Source of the DNA: an uncultured Acidobacteriia bacterium
GTDB lineage: Bacteria; Acidobacteriota; Terriglobia; Bryobacterales; Bryobacteraceae
NCBI GenBank assembly: GCA_903881085.1
Contig: CAIRSA010000573.1
Span: 1-64,000, forward strand
Direction: 5' to 3'
Length of the DNA: 64,000 bases
Of the stretch, positions 9,366 through 16,886 are shown piece by piece. Under the pieces are notes generated by a model. The model did no database searches, was not told the DNA's origin, and was given only the letters and a program-made list of their open reading frames with translations. Position 1 is the stretch's first letter. Each line of letters opens with the position of its first letter. The position numbers were made by a program, and so were the translations under genes.

Positions 9366-9440
9366 GGCGCTATCGTCTAACGGTTAGGACAGAGCCCTCT
9401 CAAGGCTTAAATAGGGGTTCGATTCCCCTTAGCGCTACCA
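9366..9440 (+). tRNA. tRNA-Glu (CTC)
   Basis: A cloverleaf can be drawn by eye: acceptor 5' strand GGCGCTA with 3' strand TAGCGCT (first pair G-U), D-loop with GGTTAGGA, anticodon stem GAGCC/GGCTT with loop containing CTC, T-arm AGGGG-TTCGATT-CCCCT, and an encoded CCA at 9438-9440. Anticodon CTC reads GAG, glutamate. Confidence 0.93.
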
Positions 9441-9453
9441 CTTCCCCTCCCTG

Positions 9454-10503
9454 TTAAACCTTAAATAGAAGCTCCCTTGCTGTGATCGTGTATCTGAAGT
9501 TGTCCGGATCCAGGCAATCCAGCCGACCGGCGGCGTTCTCGGCCTGCGGATACATCAAAAATCCAAGCGGGCTATGGGCAGATCCGGGCAATGCCACGTC
9601 ATGCGCGAAGTTGTAGGCGATCCAGTTCATCTCCCACGAGCCGAATAGGCGGGTGCGCGCCCTGGTTACCATTTCATCGTTGAGCGGACGGTTTCCTGGC
9701 GGCTCTTCGAGCGCTACTTTGCGCACGTCGGCCGGATCCACCGGCACCCAGCCGTAGCCGGCAAGATGCACTTCGGCACGACAGTGCTGGGCTTTGGTGA
9801 TGACTTCCGATGATGCTCCGAGGCTCTTGTAGCCGAGGCTCGATTTGGCGACGCGGATTCCGTACACGTCGCGGGCAGGCAGGCCGGCGGCACGGGCGAG
9901 TCCGACGAAGAGCGCATTGAGGTCAGCGCACTTGCCGCCCAGGTCGCGCGATTCCAGCATGAACTTGATGTTGCCCGTGCCGCAGCCGCGCGTTTTGGGG
10001 TCGCGAAAGGTGTTGTCGACGATCCAGTTGTAGATGGCGCGGGCCTTGTCGACGTCGGACTTGGCGCCTGCCGTGATCTCGGCGGCCATGGATTGCACAA
10101 TGCCCGTGGTTGGTAGCAGTTTAGTTGGCCGCAGGAAATGCTGCAGCTCGGCGCTGCTGGCGGCGAGTTGTTTGGCGGGAGCGGTGAGGTCTACCGTGTA
10201 GTCTTTGGTGGAGACGCGACTTGTCAGCGTGAGGACGGGTCTACTGCCGGCGGGGAATTCGGCGGTGACAACGCCCAGACCATCGGCCTCATGCCTGCGC
10301 ATCTTCGCGGATCCGCCCTTCGCGACGAACTCGTTGGAGAGAGTTCGTTGGTAAGGGGTTTCGCGAATCAAAGCCGCTGGAAGCCAGATGCGGGCGGGCG
10401 CTGCCGAATGCAGGAGTTCGACGCTGGTCTTGACTTCGAAGGTCCGCCAGACAGTAGCAGGAGCCGCAGCGGCCGAAGCGAACAGGAAGTCACGCCGGGT
10501 CAT
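9454..10503 (-). CDS. Tat-exported transglutaminase-like protein
   Basis: 349 residues from ATG 10503. MTRRDFLFASAAAAPA is a twin-arginine-type signal. A transglutaminase-like core follows: the cysteine in GGKCADLNALF (about 240), the His in AEVHLAGYGWVPVDPADV (about 280) and the Asp of VDPAD form the expected Cys-His-Asp triad. Such proteins act as peptidases or amide-forming/hydrolysing enzymes in the envelope; the substrate is unknown. The frame runs upstream to 10719 but over the neighbouring gene. It is the last gene of the minus-strand run AlbA_2 - RlaP - RlaP, 4 bases after the second RlaP gene, so it may be co-transcribed. Confidence 0.8.
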   Translation of the reverse strand: MTRRDFLFASAAAAPATVWRTFEVKTSVELLHSAAPARIWLPAALIRETPYQRTLSNEFVAKGGSAKMRRHEADGLGVVTAEFPAGSRPVLTLTSRVSTKDYTVDLTAPAKQLAASSAELQHFLRPTKLLPTTGIVQSMAAEITAGAKSDVDKARAIYNWIVDNTFRDPKTRGCGTGNIKFMLESRDLGGKCADLNALFVGLARAAGLPARDVYGIRVAKSSLGYKSLGASSEVITKAQHCRAEVHLAGYGWVPVDPADVRKVALEEPPGNRPLNDEMVTRARTRLFGSWEMNWIAYNFAHDVALPGSAHSPLGFLMYPQAENAAGRLDCLDPDNFRYTITARELLFKV

Positions 10504-10507
10504 TGGA

Positions 10508-11269
10508 CTATTGTAGCTTTTGATGAACTCGCAGCCGCACCAGCAGGTCGTTGAGGGCTTCGCGGCCGGAGGGTTCTGTTGGCAGCGTGGTATCGGCTGC
10601 CGCTGCTTCCAGTTGCATGATGAGGCGCGTGTACTCGGCTTGGTGAAATGGCAACTCAGCGGCAGAGAGTGTGCTTTGCTCTTTGCCGGACTGCTTGCGA
10701 GCCACCAGATCAGGGACATACGGCAGTTTGAATTCGCCGTTCAGCGTTATGAGGTTGGCTTCGATCAATCCTGTGCGCATCAGATGAATGCCGGTGAGGA
10801 TCACGCGGTAAACATACAGCAGCGGCTTAATGCGCGGTGGGTTTTCTTTGTTGAGCAACTCCCACTGCGTGGCCGCGAAGCCCAGGTAGTGATGGCTATG
10901 ATGGCGCGTAACGCAGCCGTGGGAGATGCGTTTCAACTCTTCGTGTTCCGGCGTGGTGTGCACGATCAGCGGAGAGTACAACTGTTCCAGCACGTAGCCG
11001 TTGCGCTTCAGCAGCATGGTGAAAAACTTATGCGCGTCGTGCGTGACCAGATCCATTTCGATGCCGTAGCGGATGCCACCGGCTTCAATGGTCTCGCGCG
11101 TGGGCAGCAAGCCGACCACTTCGTGCGCGGGCAGGATGTGCACGCCGCGCAGGTCGTAGTCGGAATCCGGCGAGGGGAAGCCGTAGAGGTGCGCGCCGCT
11201 GATGGTGGCGAATAGCAGTGGATACGGGTGCGCGACGGCTTCCGCGCGAAGCAGTTCATAGTTGATCAT
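10508..11269 (-). CDS. RlaP-type (COG3541) nucleotidyltransferase, second copy
   Basis: 253 residues. The DNA-polymerase-beta-like nucleotidyltransferase signature is visible near residues 24-42: SGAHLYGFPSPDSDYDLRG, that is S-G-x8-SDYD with the two metal-binding Asp residues. A helical region with YVLEQLYSP and LLYVYRVILTGIHL follows, as in COG3541. This family was named RlaP and predicted to act in RNA repair or modification in conflict systems (Burroughs and Aravind); the activity is a prediction. Its start overlaps the stop of the upstream RlaP gene by ATGA (11266-11269). The two copies are divergent in sequence, so probably specialised partners rather than a recent duplication. Confidence 0.8.
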   Translation of the reverse strand: MINYELLRAEAVAHPYPLLFATISGAHLYGFPSPDSDYDLRGVHILPAHEVVGLLPTRETIEAGGIRYGIEMDLVTHDAHKFFTMLLKRNGYVLEQLYSPLIVHTTPEHEELKRISHGCVTRHHSHHYLGFAATQWELLNKENPPRIKPLLYVYRVILTGIHLMRTGLIEANLITLNGEFKLPYVPDLVARKQSGKEQSTLSAAELPFHQAEYTRLIMQLEAAAADTTLPTEPSGREALNDLLVRLRVHQKLQ

Positions 11270-12138
11270 GCTGAATATTCCTTGGATGCAGCAAAGCGGC
11301 GGGCGCGCAGCAGGAATGCGTTGGCCTGCTCGTAGCCGGGATGTTCAGGTAGTTTGGATGAAGCTAGCGCGGCGTCAAGTTCGCCGTGCAGTGCGAGCCG
11401 CCACTGCTCCACCTGATCCCATGGTACTTCGCCGCGCCGGATGGCCAGCAGGCGGTCGCGGTGCGCATCGACACGCAATGGGACGAAGCCTTCGCGCAAC
11501 ACCTGGATGCCGCTCAATTGCAGCCGTATCAGGTGCATGACGTGTTTCCAGCGAATGTTTCCGTGAGCGCGCAGATCCTGTTCCAGCTTTTTGAATTGCG
11601 AAAGAACGTAGGCGTTGTAGGTACGGTGCACCGTTTGCGAAAGGAAGATGTGGCGCATGGCAATCAGTTCCTGCGCCAGCGGCGTGCAGGTTTCTACCAA
11701 TGGCGAATAGAGACATTCGAGCACGTTGGGATTGGCCTTCAAGGCCAGGCGAATAAATTTTTCGAGTTCCCAGTAGACCTCTTCGTTGTCGTTTTCCAGT
11801 TGCTCAGGCAGGCCCGCGAGCGACCAGTGCAGATCGGCCGGCGGGAGGTAGAAGCCGCGCCGGTCTATATCGGAGCCCTGCTGATTCAGCCCGAAAGCGG
11901 TAGAGCCGACGATGCAACGATAGATCACAAAGGGGAACAGATCGGACGGATCGGGCGCACCGGGGATCTCCGATTGCAGGTGTTTGAAGATGGTGAGATC
12001 GGCGCGCACGCAGTCTTCCGCGGAGCCATCGGGGAAGTGGATGCGGTAGTGCTGTGTGCCCGCCAGCGCGATTACTCCAACGCGCCCGCGCGATTTGGTG
12101 ACTACTTTGGTGCCAATGTGGAGGATGGGCGCGTTCAT
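11266..12138 (-). CDS. RlaP-type nucleotidyltransferase with N-terminal KOW/SH3-like domain
   Basis: 290 residues. Residues 1-55 form a small beta-barrel-like domain (GTKVVTKSRGRVGVI...RIHFPDG) resembling KOW/SH3 nucleic-acid-binding folds. The nucleotidyltransferase motif follows at about 76-95 (VGSTAFGLNQQGSDIDRRG: G-S-x8-SDID). Downstream helical elements (NVLECLYSPLVE, MHLIRLQLSGIQVL) parallel those of the second copy. It lies 4 bases after the AlbA_2 gene and overlaps the second RlaP gene by 4 bases, a tight operon. The extra barrel suggests that this copy binds RNA or protein, by inference. Confidence 0.8.
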   Translation of the reverse strand: MNAPILHIGTKVVTKSRGRVGVIALAGTQHYRIHFPDGSAEDCVRADLTIFKHLQSEIPGAPDPSDLFPFVIYRCIVGSTAFGLNQQGSDIDRRGFYLPPADLHWSLAGLPEQLENDNEEVYWELEKFIRLALKANPNVLECLYSPLVETCTPLAQELIAMRHIFLSQTVHRTYNAYVLSQFKKLEQDLRAHGNIRWKHVMHLIRLQLSGIQVLREGFVPLRVDAHRDRLLAIRRGEVPWDQVEQWRLALHGELDAALASSKLPEHPGYEQANAFLLRARRFAASKEYSA

Positions 12139-12142
12139 CTGG

Positions 12143-13510
12143 CTATCCGGCTTTCGAGACCAAATGATAGCGCCGGCCCGGATCCATTGGTCCGCTGCCG
12201 ATTTCCGTTACCAGGCCGCGGGCGATGAGCGCCAACATGCGCGTGCGTGCGGCGCGTGGGGAAATCTTGATTCGCTTGGCAATTTGCGCAGTAGAAAGGC
12301 CAGTATCGGCTGCTGTGGCAAGCGCCCGGAGAATCGACTGATCGCGCTTATCCGTTGCCGGCGCATGACGACGCATGGTTGAGAGCGTGACGCGAAAATG
12401 GGTGCCGATCTCTTCGAAACGTGGCTCGTCCAGCCCGCTATCGACACAAGCTGCGACCATACGTTGAATGCCGCTACCCCAGTGTTCTATCAGCCGCAGT
12501 TCCTGAAATACCCGGCCGATGACGCGGTTGCGCAACTTGGAGACGCCGCGCCGGATCTCTTCGATGGTGAGGCCGAATGGCAACAGGCCGGGGTTTTCAA
12601 TTTCCAACCGGTCGTCGAATAAGGCGATGCGAATGGGCGCGCCATGTTGCGCATAATCCGCATGCACGATGGCATTCATAATGGCTTCGCGCAGGGCGAT
12701 AACTGGAAGCGTCCAGTGTTCAGTGCGCTTCACCGCTCCGATGATGGCTTCGCGCGACATGTGCTTTTTCAAAAACGCAAGCGCCTCTTCGGCCGCGGCG
12801 GGGAGGTAGCCGCGCACTTCTGCTGAATCCAAAATGCGGCGGCGATCGGTCCCGGCAAAGCGACCAACCTGCAGCCAGGCGTCAGGAAAATGGTCCAGCC
12901 TGTTCACGCCGAATAGCAGGATGCCGCCGGTAGTCGGCACGATGCGACCCTGGTAGGTTGTCGTCATCTTCAATGTTTGCAGGCCTTGCAGCGTTATTTG
13001 GCGGAAGGGTTGGAAGAACTCTGAAGTAACTCTGAAGTCGATCGCTTCAGAGTTCAAATCGGGCATCGGCTGCTCGTCGAACGATGCAGCGGGTGCGAAA
13101 CGGCGCATCTCGTCGATCAGAAAAGAATCCGCTTTTCGATTGGTGGACCCTACGCGAATCAGTGTGCCATCGGTCGGTCCAAGTTTCTTCAAGTGGTGCG
13201 GGCGCGTGGAACTGGGCGCGACTTCAACGGCCAGAATATGTACTTTTCGCCATGGCAGGACTTCGATATTGGGAACCAGTTTGGGAACGATGCTATCGGC
13301 GATGAGGCTTGCCAGCCGCTCCTCTTCCGCCATCACGTCGCCCACGCCAACGACTTTCTTCGTGCGGTCTTCGACGCCAATTAATAAAGTTCCACCAGAC
13401 GTGTTGGCAAAAGCGACGATTGCCTTAAGAACACCGTCCGGAGAGGAGAGGTCACGCTTGAACTCAAGCGTCTTCCCTTCGTTCCTGCTCAGCAGTTGGA
13501 TGAGATCCAC
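12143..13510 (-). CDS. AlbA_2 (Schlafen-type) / HATPase_c_4 transcriptional regulator
   Basis: 455 residues, GTG start at 13510. The N-terminal AlbA_2 domain shows TLEFKRDLSS and FANTSGGTLLIGVED (residues 14-48). A HATPase_c_4-like region follows with ALREAIMNAIVHADY, IENPGLLPFG and LRNRVIGRVF (about 270-330), then a C-terminal winged helix (AQIAKRIKISPRAARTRML). This is the COG2865 architecture, usually called a transcriptional regulator or RecG-related helicase although no helicase motifs are present. It heads the RlaP operon. A 21-bp inverted repeat ends one base before its start codon and the same core motif recurs inside the gene, which suggests autoregulation. Confidence 0.85.
   Translation of the reverse strand: MDLIQLLSRNEGKTLEFKRDLSSPDGVLKAIVAFANTSGGTLLIGVEDRTKKVVGVGDVMAEEERLASLIADSIVPKLVPNIEVLPWRKVHILAVEVAPSSTRPHHLKKLGPTDGTLIRVGSTNRKADSFLIDEMRRFAPAASFDEQPMPDLNSEAIDFRVTSEFFQPFRQITLQGLQTLKMTTTYQGRIVPTTGGILLFGVNRLDHFPDAWLQVGRFAGTDRRRILDSAEVRGYLPAAAEEALAFLKKHMSREAIIGAVKRTEHWTLPVIALREAIMNAIVHADYAQHGAPIRIALFDDRLEIENPGLLPFGLTIEEIRRGVSKLRNRVIGRVFQELRLIEHWGSGIQRMVAACVDSGLDEPRFEEIGTHFRVTLSTMRRHAPATDKRDQSILRALATAADTGLSTAQIAKRIKISPRAARTRMLALIARGLVTEIGSGPMDPGRRYHLVSKAG
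13017..13054. promoter_or_regulatory. three copies of AACTCTGAAG inside the AlbA_2 gene
   Basis: AACTCTGAAG occurs at 13017-13026 and 13028-13037 as a direct repeat with an 11-base period, and inverted (CTTCAGAGTT) at 13045-13054. The second and third copies form a palindrome with a 7-base spacer. The same core flanks the start of the gene about 480 bases away, so I read this as a possible auxiliary operator. The copies are also coding sequence, which weakens the case. Confidence 0.45.
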
Positions 13511-13511
13511 T

Positions 13512-13570
13512 ACTCTGCATTCTACTCTGAAGTGAATTTGCGTACAACGCTTCAGAGTAGATTGCAGAGT
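13512..13570. promoter_or_regulatory. 21-bp inverted repeat upstream of the AlbA_2 gene
   Basis: Left arm 13512-13532 and right arm 13550-13570 match over 21 positions with one mismatch; the cores are CTACTCTGAAG and CTTCAGAGTAG, separated by 17 bases. It fills the 64-base gap between the transglutaminase stop and the AlbA_2 GTG and contains the ACTCTGAAG motif found again inside the gene. A probable operator, alternatively a terminator of the upstream transglutaminase transcript; there is no T-run. Confidence 0.6.
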
Positions 13571-13574
13571 TCAA

Positions 13575-14423
13575 TCAACCGGTGACGTCGGCGTTCATGA
13601 CGATGGACGCTTCCATACGCGATTGAGACTGGCCGGAATACCAGCCAGAAACTGGAGCAGCGAGGTGGGAATCGAAGCCCGCCGCTACGGCGACGTGCGC
13701 GTTGGTGACGGCAAGGCCGCGCGCTGGATCATAGCCGCGCCAGCCGATGCCCGGCAGATAGACCTCGGCCCACGCATGCATGTAAGGCTGCGCGGCGGAG
13801 GCCGAAGCCAGTTCGTAGCCGCTGACAAAGCGCGACGCGATTCCCATGGTGCGGCACGCATCGCAGAACAGCACAGCGAGATCGCGACAAGAGCCCTCGC
13901 GCGAACGCAACGTCAGTTCAGCGGTCCATGGGGCTCCGTCCGGCCGCACTACCTGATTGCAGGTTTGGTTAATGTCGCGCGTCAATGCCAACAGAAACGT
14001 GAGTGTGTTCCACTGCGAAGCAGCGGCGATTTTCCGTGCGTATTCGCGCACCGGAAAAGCGACGCAGCCATCGATGCGGTATGGCGCCAGGGCCGTGGAT
14101 AAAGGCTCCGGATACCAGAGCGCGAGGTCTAGCGATTGGCCGGCAATGACATAATCAAACGCGTTCTGGCGCAACAGTTGCACGGTAAAGTTGTTAACTA
14201 CTTTCAATTCGCTGGTGGGCTGATTGAACCAGGCGTTCGTTGCGAGGTTGCCATCCTGATCCAGGCATTCGGTGGTCCCTGCGGGTGTGGGGGAGATGCT
14301 TAAAACGTAAGTGAGAAGCAGCTGCTCGCTGCTCATGCGGGGCCGTAATCGGAGAATGTGCGGCTCCAAAAGGACGGGAGCTTCGTAACGGTAGATGGTT
14401 GTGTGGGTAACTGATATCTTCAT
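13575..14423 (-). CDS. transglutaminase-like protein with bacterial N-terminal domain
   Basis: 282 residues. The N-terminal domain (MKISVTHTTIYRYEAPV...RLRPR) is the usual bacterial transglutaminase-like N region. The core carries the Cys in REGSCRDLAVLF (about 178), the His in YMHAWAEVYLPG (about 213) and the Asp in YDPARG, a complete triad. No signal peptide, so cytoplasmic. Proteins of this type are often encoded with alpha-E or ATP-grasp ligases, which are absent here; instead it overlaps the Xre regulator by ATGA (14420-14423), so the two are probably expressed together. Confidence 0.85.
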   Translation of the reverse strand: MKISVTHTTIYRYEAPVLLEPHILRLRPRMSSEQLLLTYVLSISPTPAGTTECLDQDGNLATNAWFNQPTSELKVVNNFTVQLLRQNAFDYVIAGQSLDLALWYPEPLSTALAPYRIDGCVAFPVREYARKIAAASQWNTLTFLLALTRDINQTCNQVVRPDGAPWTAELTLRSREGSCRDLAVLFCDACRTMGIASRFVSGYELASASAAQPYMHAWAEVYLPGIGWRGYDPARGLAVTNAHVAVAAGFDSHLAAPVSGWYSGQSQSRMEASIVMNADVTG

Positions 14424-15292
14424 GATTTGGCTCCGGGGGGGGGAAGGAAATGCAAGGGATCGCGCAGGTTTTGCAGCTCGCGATAGTAGTACAGCGGGGC
14501 CGGTCTGCGGTCTTTGAATCGCAGATTCCGGAGGAATTCAATCTCTTCTTCGGAAGCATCCGCACTTAGGAGTTTGTCATTGAGAAATTGCTCTAACCCG
14601 GGTTCCAGTGGCAACGACTCTCGCGGTTCCACTTCTAAGAATTCGATGCGTTTCAATTTGCGCGGTGTCAGGCGGCTGTTCAGCACGAACTCCATGCTGA
14701 ACGACTTCAGGTCGATGTCCCAGGTTTCAATCATCGGGTCGAGGAACACTGTGCAATTCTCAATCGAGACGCTGAACACGTCGGCGTCCAGAAGTTCCAG
14801 AATTGCCACGCGCATCTGTACATAGGTGCGGCCGCTCATCTTTGCGAGATTGCGCAGCCATCGTTCATTGCGCAATTCTTCCCTTGCCAGATTCTGCGCG
14901 ACATCAAGAAATGTCTGCGTGACCAGACGTTCCAACTCGCCGAAAGGCGCTTTCTCAAAGAGCGGCACAAGCTCTTTGCGCGTGGCGGGGGCGCATTTGC
15001 GGAGGAGCAGGTCGCGGCACTCCCGGAACAGCGGGCGCGGAGGACCGGCAACCTTTTTCTTCAGATCCGCTTTGCGCTGCACTTTGGCGAGCTTGGCGAG
15101 TTCCCCTGCGGGAAGCGTCAGGAAGCGGCCGATCTTTTCATAGATATCGGTGCGCGCCGGCGCGGGTGGGGCCTTCTTGCGGGAGAGTAGTTGTGAGATG
15201 TAAGACTCAGTGACTTGCGACGCGGCGGCCAGATCTTTTTGATCGAGGCCCAGTTCTCCGAGTCTTTGTTTGATGACCAGTGCAACGTCCAT
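14420..15292 (-). CDS. Xre-family HTH regulator with large C-terminal domain
   Basis: 290 residues. Residues 5-60 form a Cro/C1-type HTH (IKQRLGELGLDQKDLAAAS...ESYISQLLSRKK). The remaining 220 residues are helical then alpha/beta (FSMEFVLNSRLTPRKLKRIEFLEVEPRESLP) and not recognised as a peptidase or ligand domain. It is the first gene of the Xre-transglutaminase pair and is divergent from a run of small genes. The intergenic region holds a repeated TTAACC-N5-TAGTAAA motif and a consensus promoter, so it is likely to control both directions. Confidence 0.75.
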   Translation of the reverse strand: MDVALVIKQRLGELGLDQKDLAAASQVTESYISQLLSRKKAPPAPARTDIYEKIGRFLTLPAGELAKLAKVQRKADLKKKVAGPPRPLFRECRDLLLRKCAPATRKELVPLFEKAPFGELERLVTQTFLDVAQNLAREELRNERWLRNLAKMSGRTYVQMRVAILELLDADVFSVSIENCTVFLDPMIETWDIDLKSFSMEFVLNSRLTPRKLKRIEFLEVEPRESLPLEPGLEQFLNDKLLSADASEEEIEFLRNLRFKDRRPAPLYYYRELQNLRDPLHFLPPPGAKS

Positions 15293-15303
15293 CTACCCCT
15301 CTA

Positions 15304-15388
15304 TTAACCAGTTCTAGTAAAGTATACACCGGCAATCGTGAATTTGCTCCATTGACGTTGCCGTTTACTTAACCTATAATAGTAAATG
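15304..15388. promoter_or_regulatory. duplicated operator-like motif and consensus promoter between divergent transcripts
   Basis: TTAACC-N5-TAGTAAA appears at 15304-15321 and again at 15369-15386. For the plus-strand genes there is a near-perfect sigma70 promoter: TTGACG at 15352-15357, a 17-base spacer, TATAAT at 15375-15380. The second motif copy covers this -10, and TTTACT (15364-15369) with AGTAAA (15381-15386) makes a dyad around it. The first copy lies 12 bases before the Xre start codon. The arrangement suggests repression of both directions by the Xre protein. Confidence 0.65.
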
Positions 15389-15492
15389 TTTGAGCGATCC
15401 CGCCCACTCGCAGAGCACCTGAACTAAGTCAGGCGAACTGATCCCCCATTTTCCTTAGACTGACCGGCAACCTTGCAGACTGAGGTTTTACC

Positions 15493-15792
15493 ATGACCGG
15501 TACAACTAGCCAAATTGAATGGGCCGAGCAGATCAAGCCGCGCGTGCAAGAGGAATTCAACCGGGTTGCGCGCGCATTCCGCATGGTGGCATCGCGCCAG
15601 GAAGAGGCAGGCAAGCGCAATACCGATGCGGTGCTGGCAATCCTCGAAGAGAAACGCGCGGAAGTGATGGCGCAGGAGTCCGCCGGCTATTTCATTCGCG
15701 ACTGGCAGGAATTGGGCGGGCAAGTTCGAAAAATGATTGCTGCCGACCTGCGCTATCAAGCCATGCCGCTGGGTAACCGTAAACGAACATGA
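15493..15792 (+). CDS. conserved-looking 99-aa protein of unknown function
   Basis: 99 residues, soluble, charged and helical (SQIEWAEQIKPRVQEEF, ILEEKRAEVMAQE, FIRDWQELGGQVRKMIAADLRY). No domain recognised, though the SQIEWA...YFIRDWQEL pattern recalls hypothetical proteins seen in other acidobacteria. It is the first gene after the strong promoter at 15352-15380, and its stop overlaps the next start as ATGA (15789-15792), so it is coupled to the 63-aa gene. Confidence 0.7.
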   Translation: MTGTTSQIEWAEQIKPRVQEEFNRVARAFRMVASRQEEAGKRNTDAVLAILEEKRAEVMAQESAGYFIRDWQELGGQVRKMIAADLRYQAMPLGNRKRT

Positions 15793-15980
15793 CACATATC
15801 ACCGTAAAGCTCACACCCAAGGAATTAGAACTGCTTAGCAGCCTGGCTTCGGACCAACTGTTCCGCCGGGAGTTTATCGATTCGCGTTTGCCCGGCTATC
15901 AGTTCAGCCTGTCGGAATTGAGTTTAGGCAAGAAACTGGTGGAGCGATTCCGGCTCATGCAGGACAAGGCAAAAGGATAG
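15789..15980 (+). CDS. 63-aa protein of unknown function
   Basis: 63 residues, MTHITVKLTPKELELLSSLA..., charged and mostly helical after one short strand. The opening ITVKLTPKELELL resembles small DNA-binding or adaptor proteins, but no ribbon-helix-helix can be assigned with confidence. Coupled by ATGA to the preceding gene and followed 2 bases later by the GIY-YIG-like gene. Confidence 0.65.
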   Translation: MTHITVKLTPKELELLSSLASDQLFRREFIDSRLPGYQFSLSELSLGKKLVERFRLMQDKAKG

Positions 15981-15982
15981 GC

Positions 15983-16279
15983 ATGCCCTTTGAACAACAC
16001 ATTCCTCGTCCGTTCAACGCTCGCGGCGTGCAGCAGTTTTCACCCGCGGCCTCGGGAGTCTACGGAATTTCCAATGCGCGGGAATGGCTTTATATCGGCG
16101 AGTCGGAAGACATTCAGGGTTCTCTGATGTCTCATCTTGAAGACTCCAACGGTTCCGTGATGAAGCATGTGCCGACAGGATTTGTGTATGAGGTATGCAT
16201 TGGCGGCCGGCGGCCAGCCAGGCAGGACCGTCTGGTACAGGAATACGAGCCGCTGTTCAACCGCAATTCGTCGCGCTAG
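15983..16279 (+). CDS. GIY-YIG-like small protein lacking the catalytic arginine
   Basis: 98 residues. GVY, nine residues, then YIG (GVYGISNAREWLYIGES) matches the GIY-YIG nuclease signature, and the C-terminal LVQEYEPLFNR matches the helix with the metal-binding Glu and the terminal P-x-x-N. In active nucleases an Arg lies in the helix after YIG (YIG-x-T-x-N/D-L-x-x-R); here the corresponding residues are DIQGSL, with no Arg. It is therefore probably catalytically dead or strongly divergent and may only bind nucleic acid or protein. Part of the small-gene operon. Confidence 0.6.
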   Translation: MPFEQHIPRPFNARGVQQFSPAASGVYGISNAREWLYIGESEDIQGSLMSHLEDSNGSVMKHVPTGFVYEVCIGGRRPARQDRLVQEYEPLFNRNSSR

Positions 16280-16289
16280 GAGCACACCC

Positions 16290-16640
16290 ATGCAGTTCGT
16301 TCTTACAGGTTTCACGCCAGATAAAGGATTCCGCGTCTTTGCATTCGAAGGCGTGGACGAGGACCGCGTGCGGACGAACTATACCGTGCGGGTTGACCTG
16401 GCGATTATTCGCACTTACGGCATTCGCATGCAGGACTTGCCGCTACTGTGCCGCAGTCTACTGGAGCGCCGCGATGCGGTTAGCGAACTCCGCGAGCTGA
16501 CATTTAGCGAAGACGAAATGAGTATCTTCGCCAAAGAGGGTCAGGTGGCGCGCGATGCAGCGGCGCAGAAACGCAAACCGCCAAGGAAGCCACCAGTAGA
16601 AAACGCCGGCTCGGCGTGGCGCGTGCCGACACTGAATTAA
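16290..16640 (+). CDS. 116-aa protein of unknown function
   Basis: Start ATG 16290 behind AGGAG (16278-16282); the longer frame from 16167 overlaps the previous gene in another frame and is not used. The N-terminal 80 residues look like a compact alpha/beta domain (MQFVLTGFTPDKGFRVFAFEG...YTVRVDLAIIRTYGIRMQDLPLLC); the tail is Lys/Pro-rich. No family recognised. Fourth gene of the operon. Confidence 0.65.
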   Translation: MQFVLTGFTPDKGFRVFAFEGVDEDRVRTNYTVRVDLAIIRTYGIRMQDLPLLCRSLLERRDAVSELRELTFSEDEMSIFAKEGQVARDAAAQKRKPPRKPPVENAGSAWRVPTLN

Positions 16641-16662
16641 GCTGCCCGAACAAAGAGGTCAC

Positions 16663-16872
16663 ATGGACAAACGACTAGCAAAAGTACACAAGCGAAAAGT
16701 TGCGCGAGCACGGGACCGAGTGCGCTTGTCGCAGCCGGATGGGCGTACAGAAGAACAGATCAAGGAAGCTCGGGATGCAAGCAAGATGCTGGCGGGCCGC
16801 GGCGCTTCGCCCTTCCGCGGGGCGAAAGACCTAAGCACGGTGAACGCCACCAATTCCGAGGGTTTCCGATGA
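16663..16872 (+). CDS. 69-aa basic protein of unknown function
   Basis: A very basic, helical N-terminus (MDKRLAKVHKRKVARARDRVRLSQPDGRTEEQIKEA) and a Gly/Ser-rich tail. AGAGG lies just upstream of the ATG. It may bind nucleic acid, by charge alone. No recognised family. Confidence 0.55.
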   Translation: MDKRLAKVHKRKVARARDRVRLSQPDGRTEEQIKEARDASKMLAGRGASPFRGAKDLSTVNATNSEGFR

Positions 16873-16886
16873 GGCTAGAATAAGAA

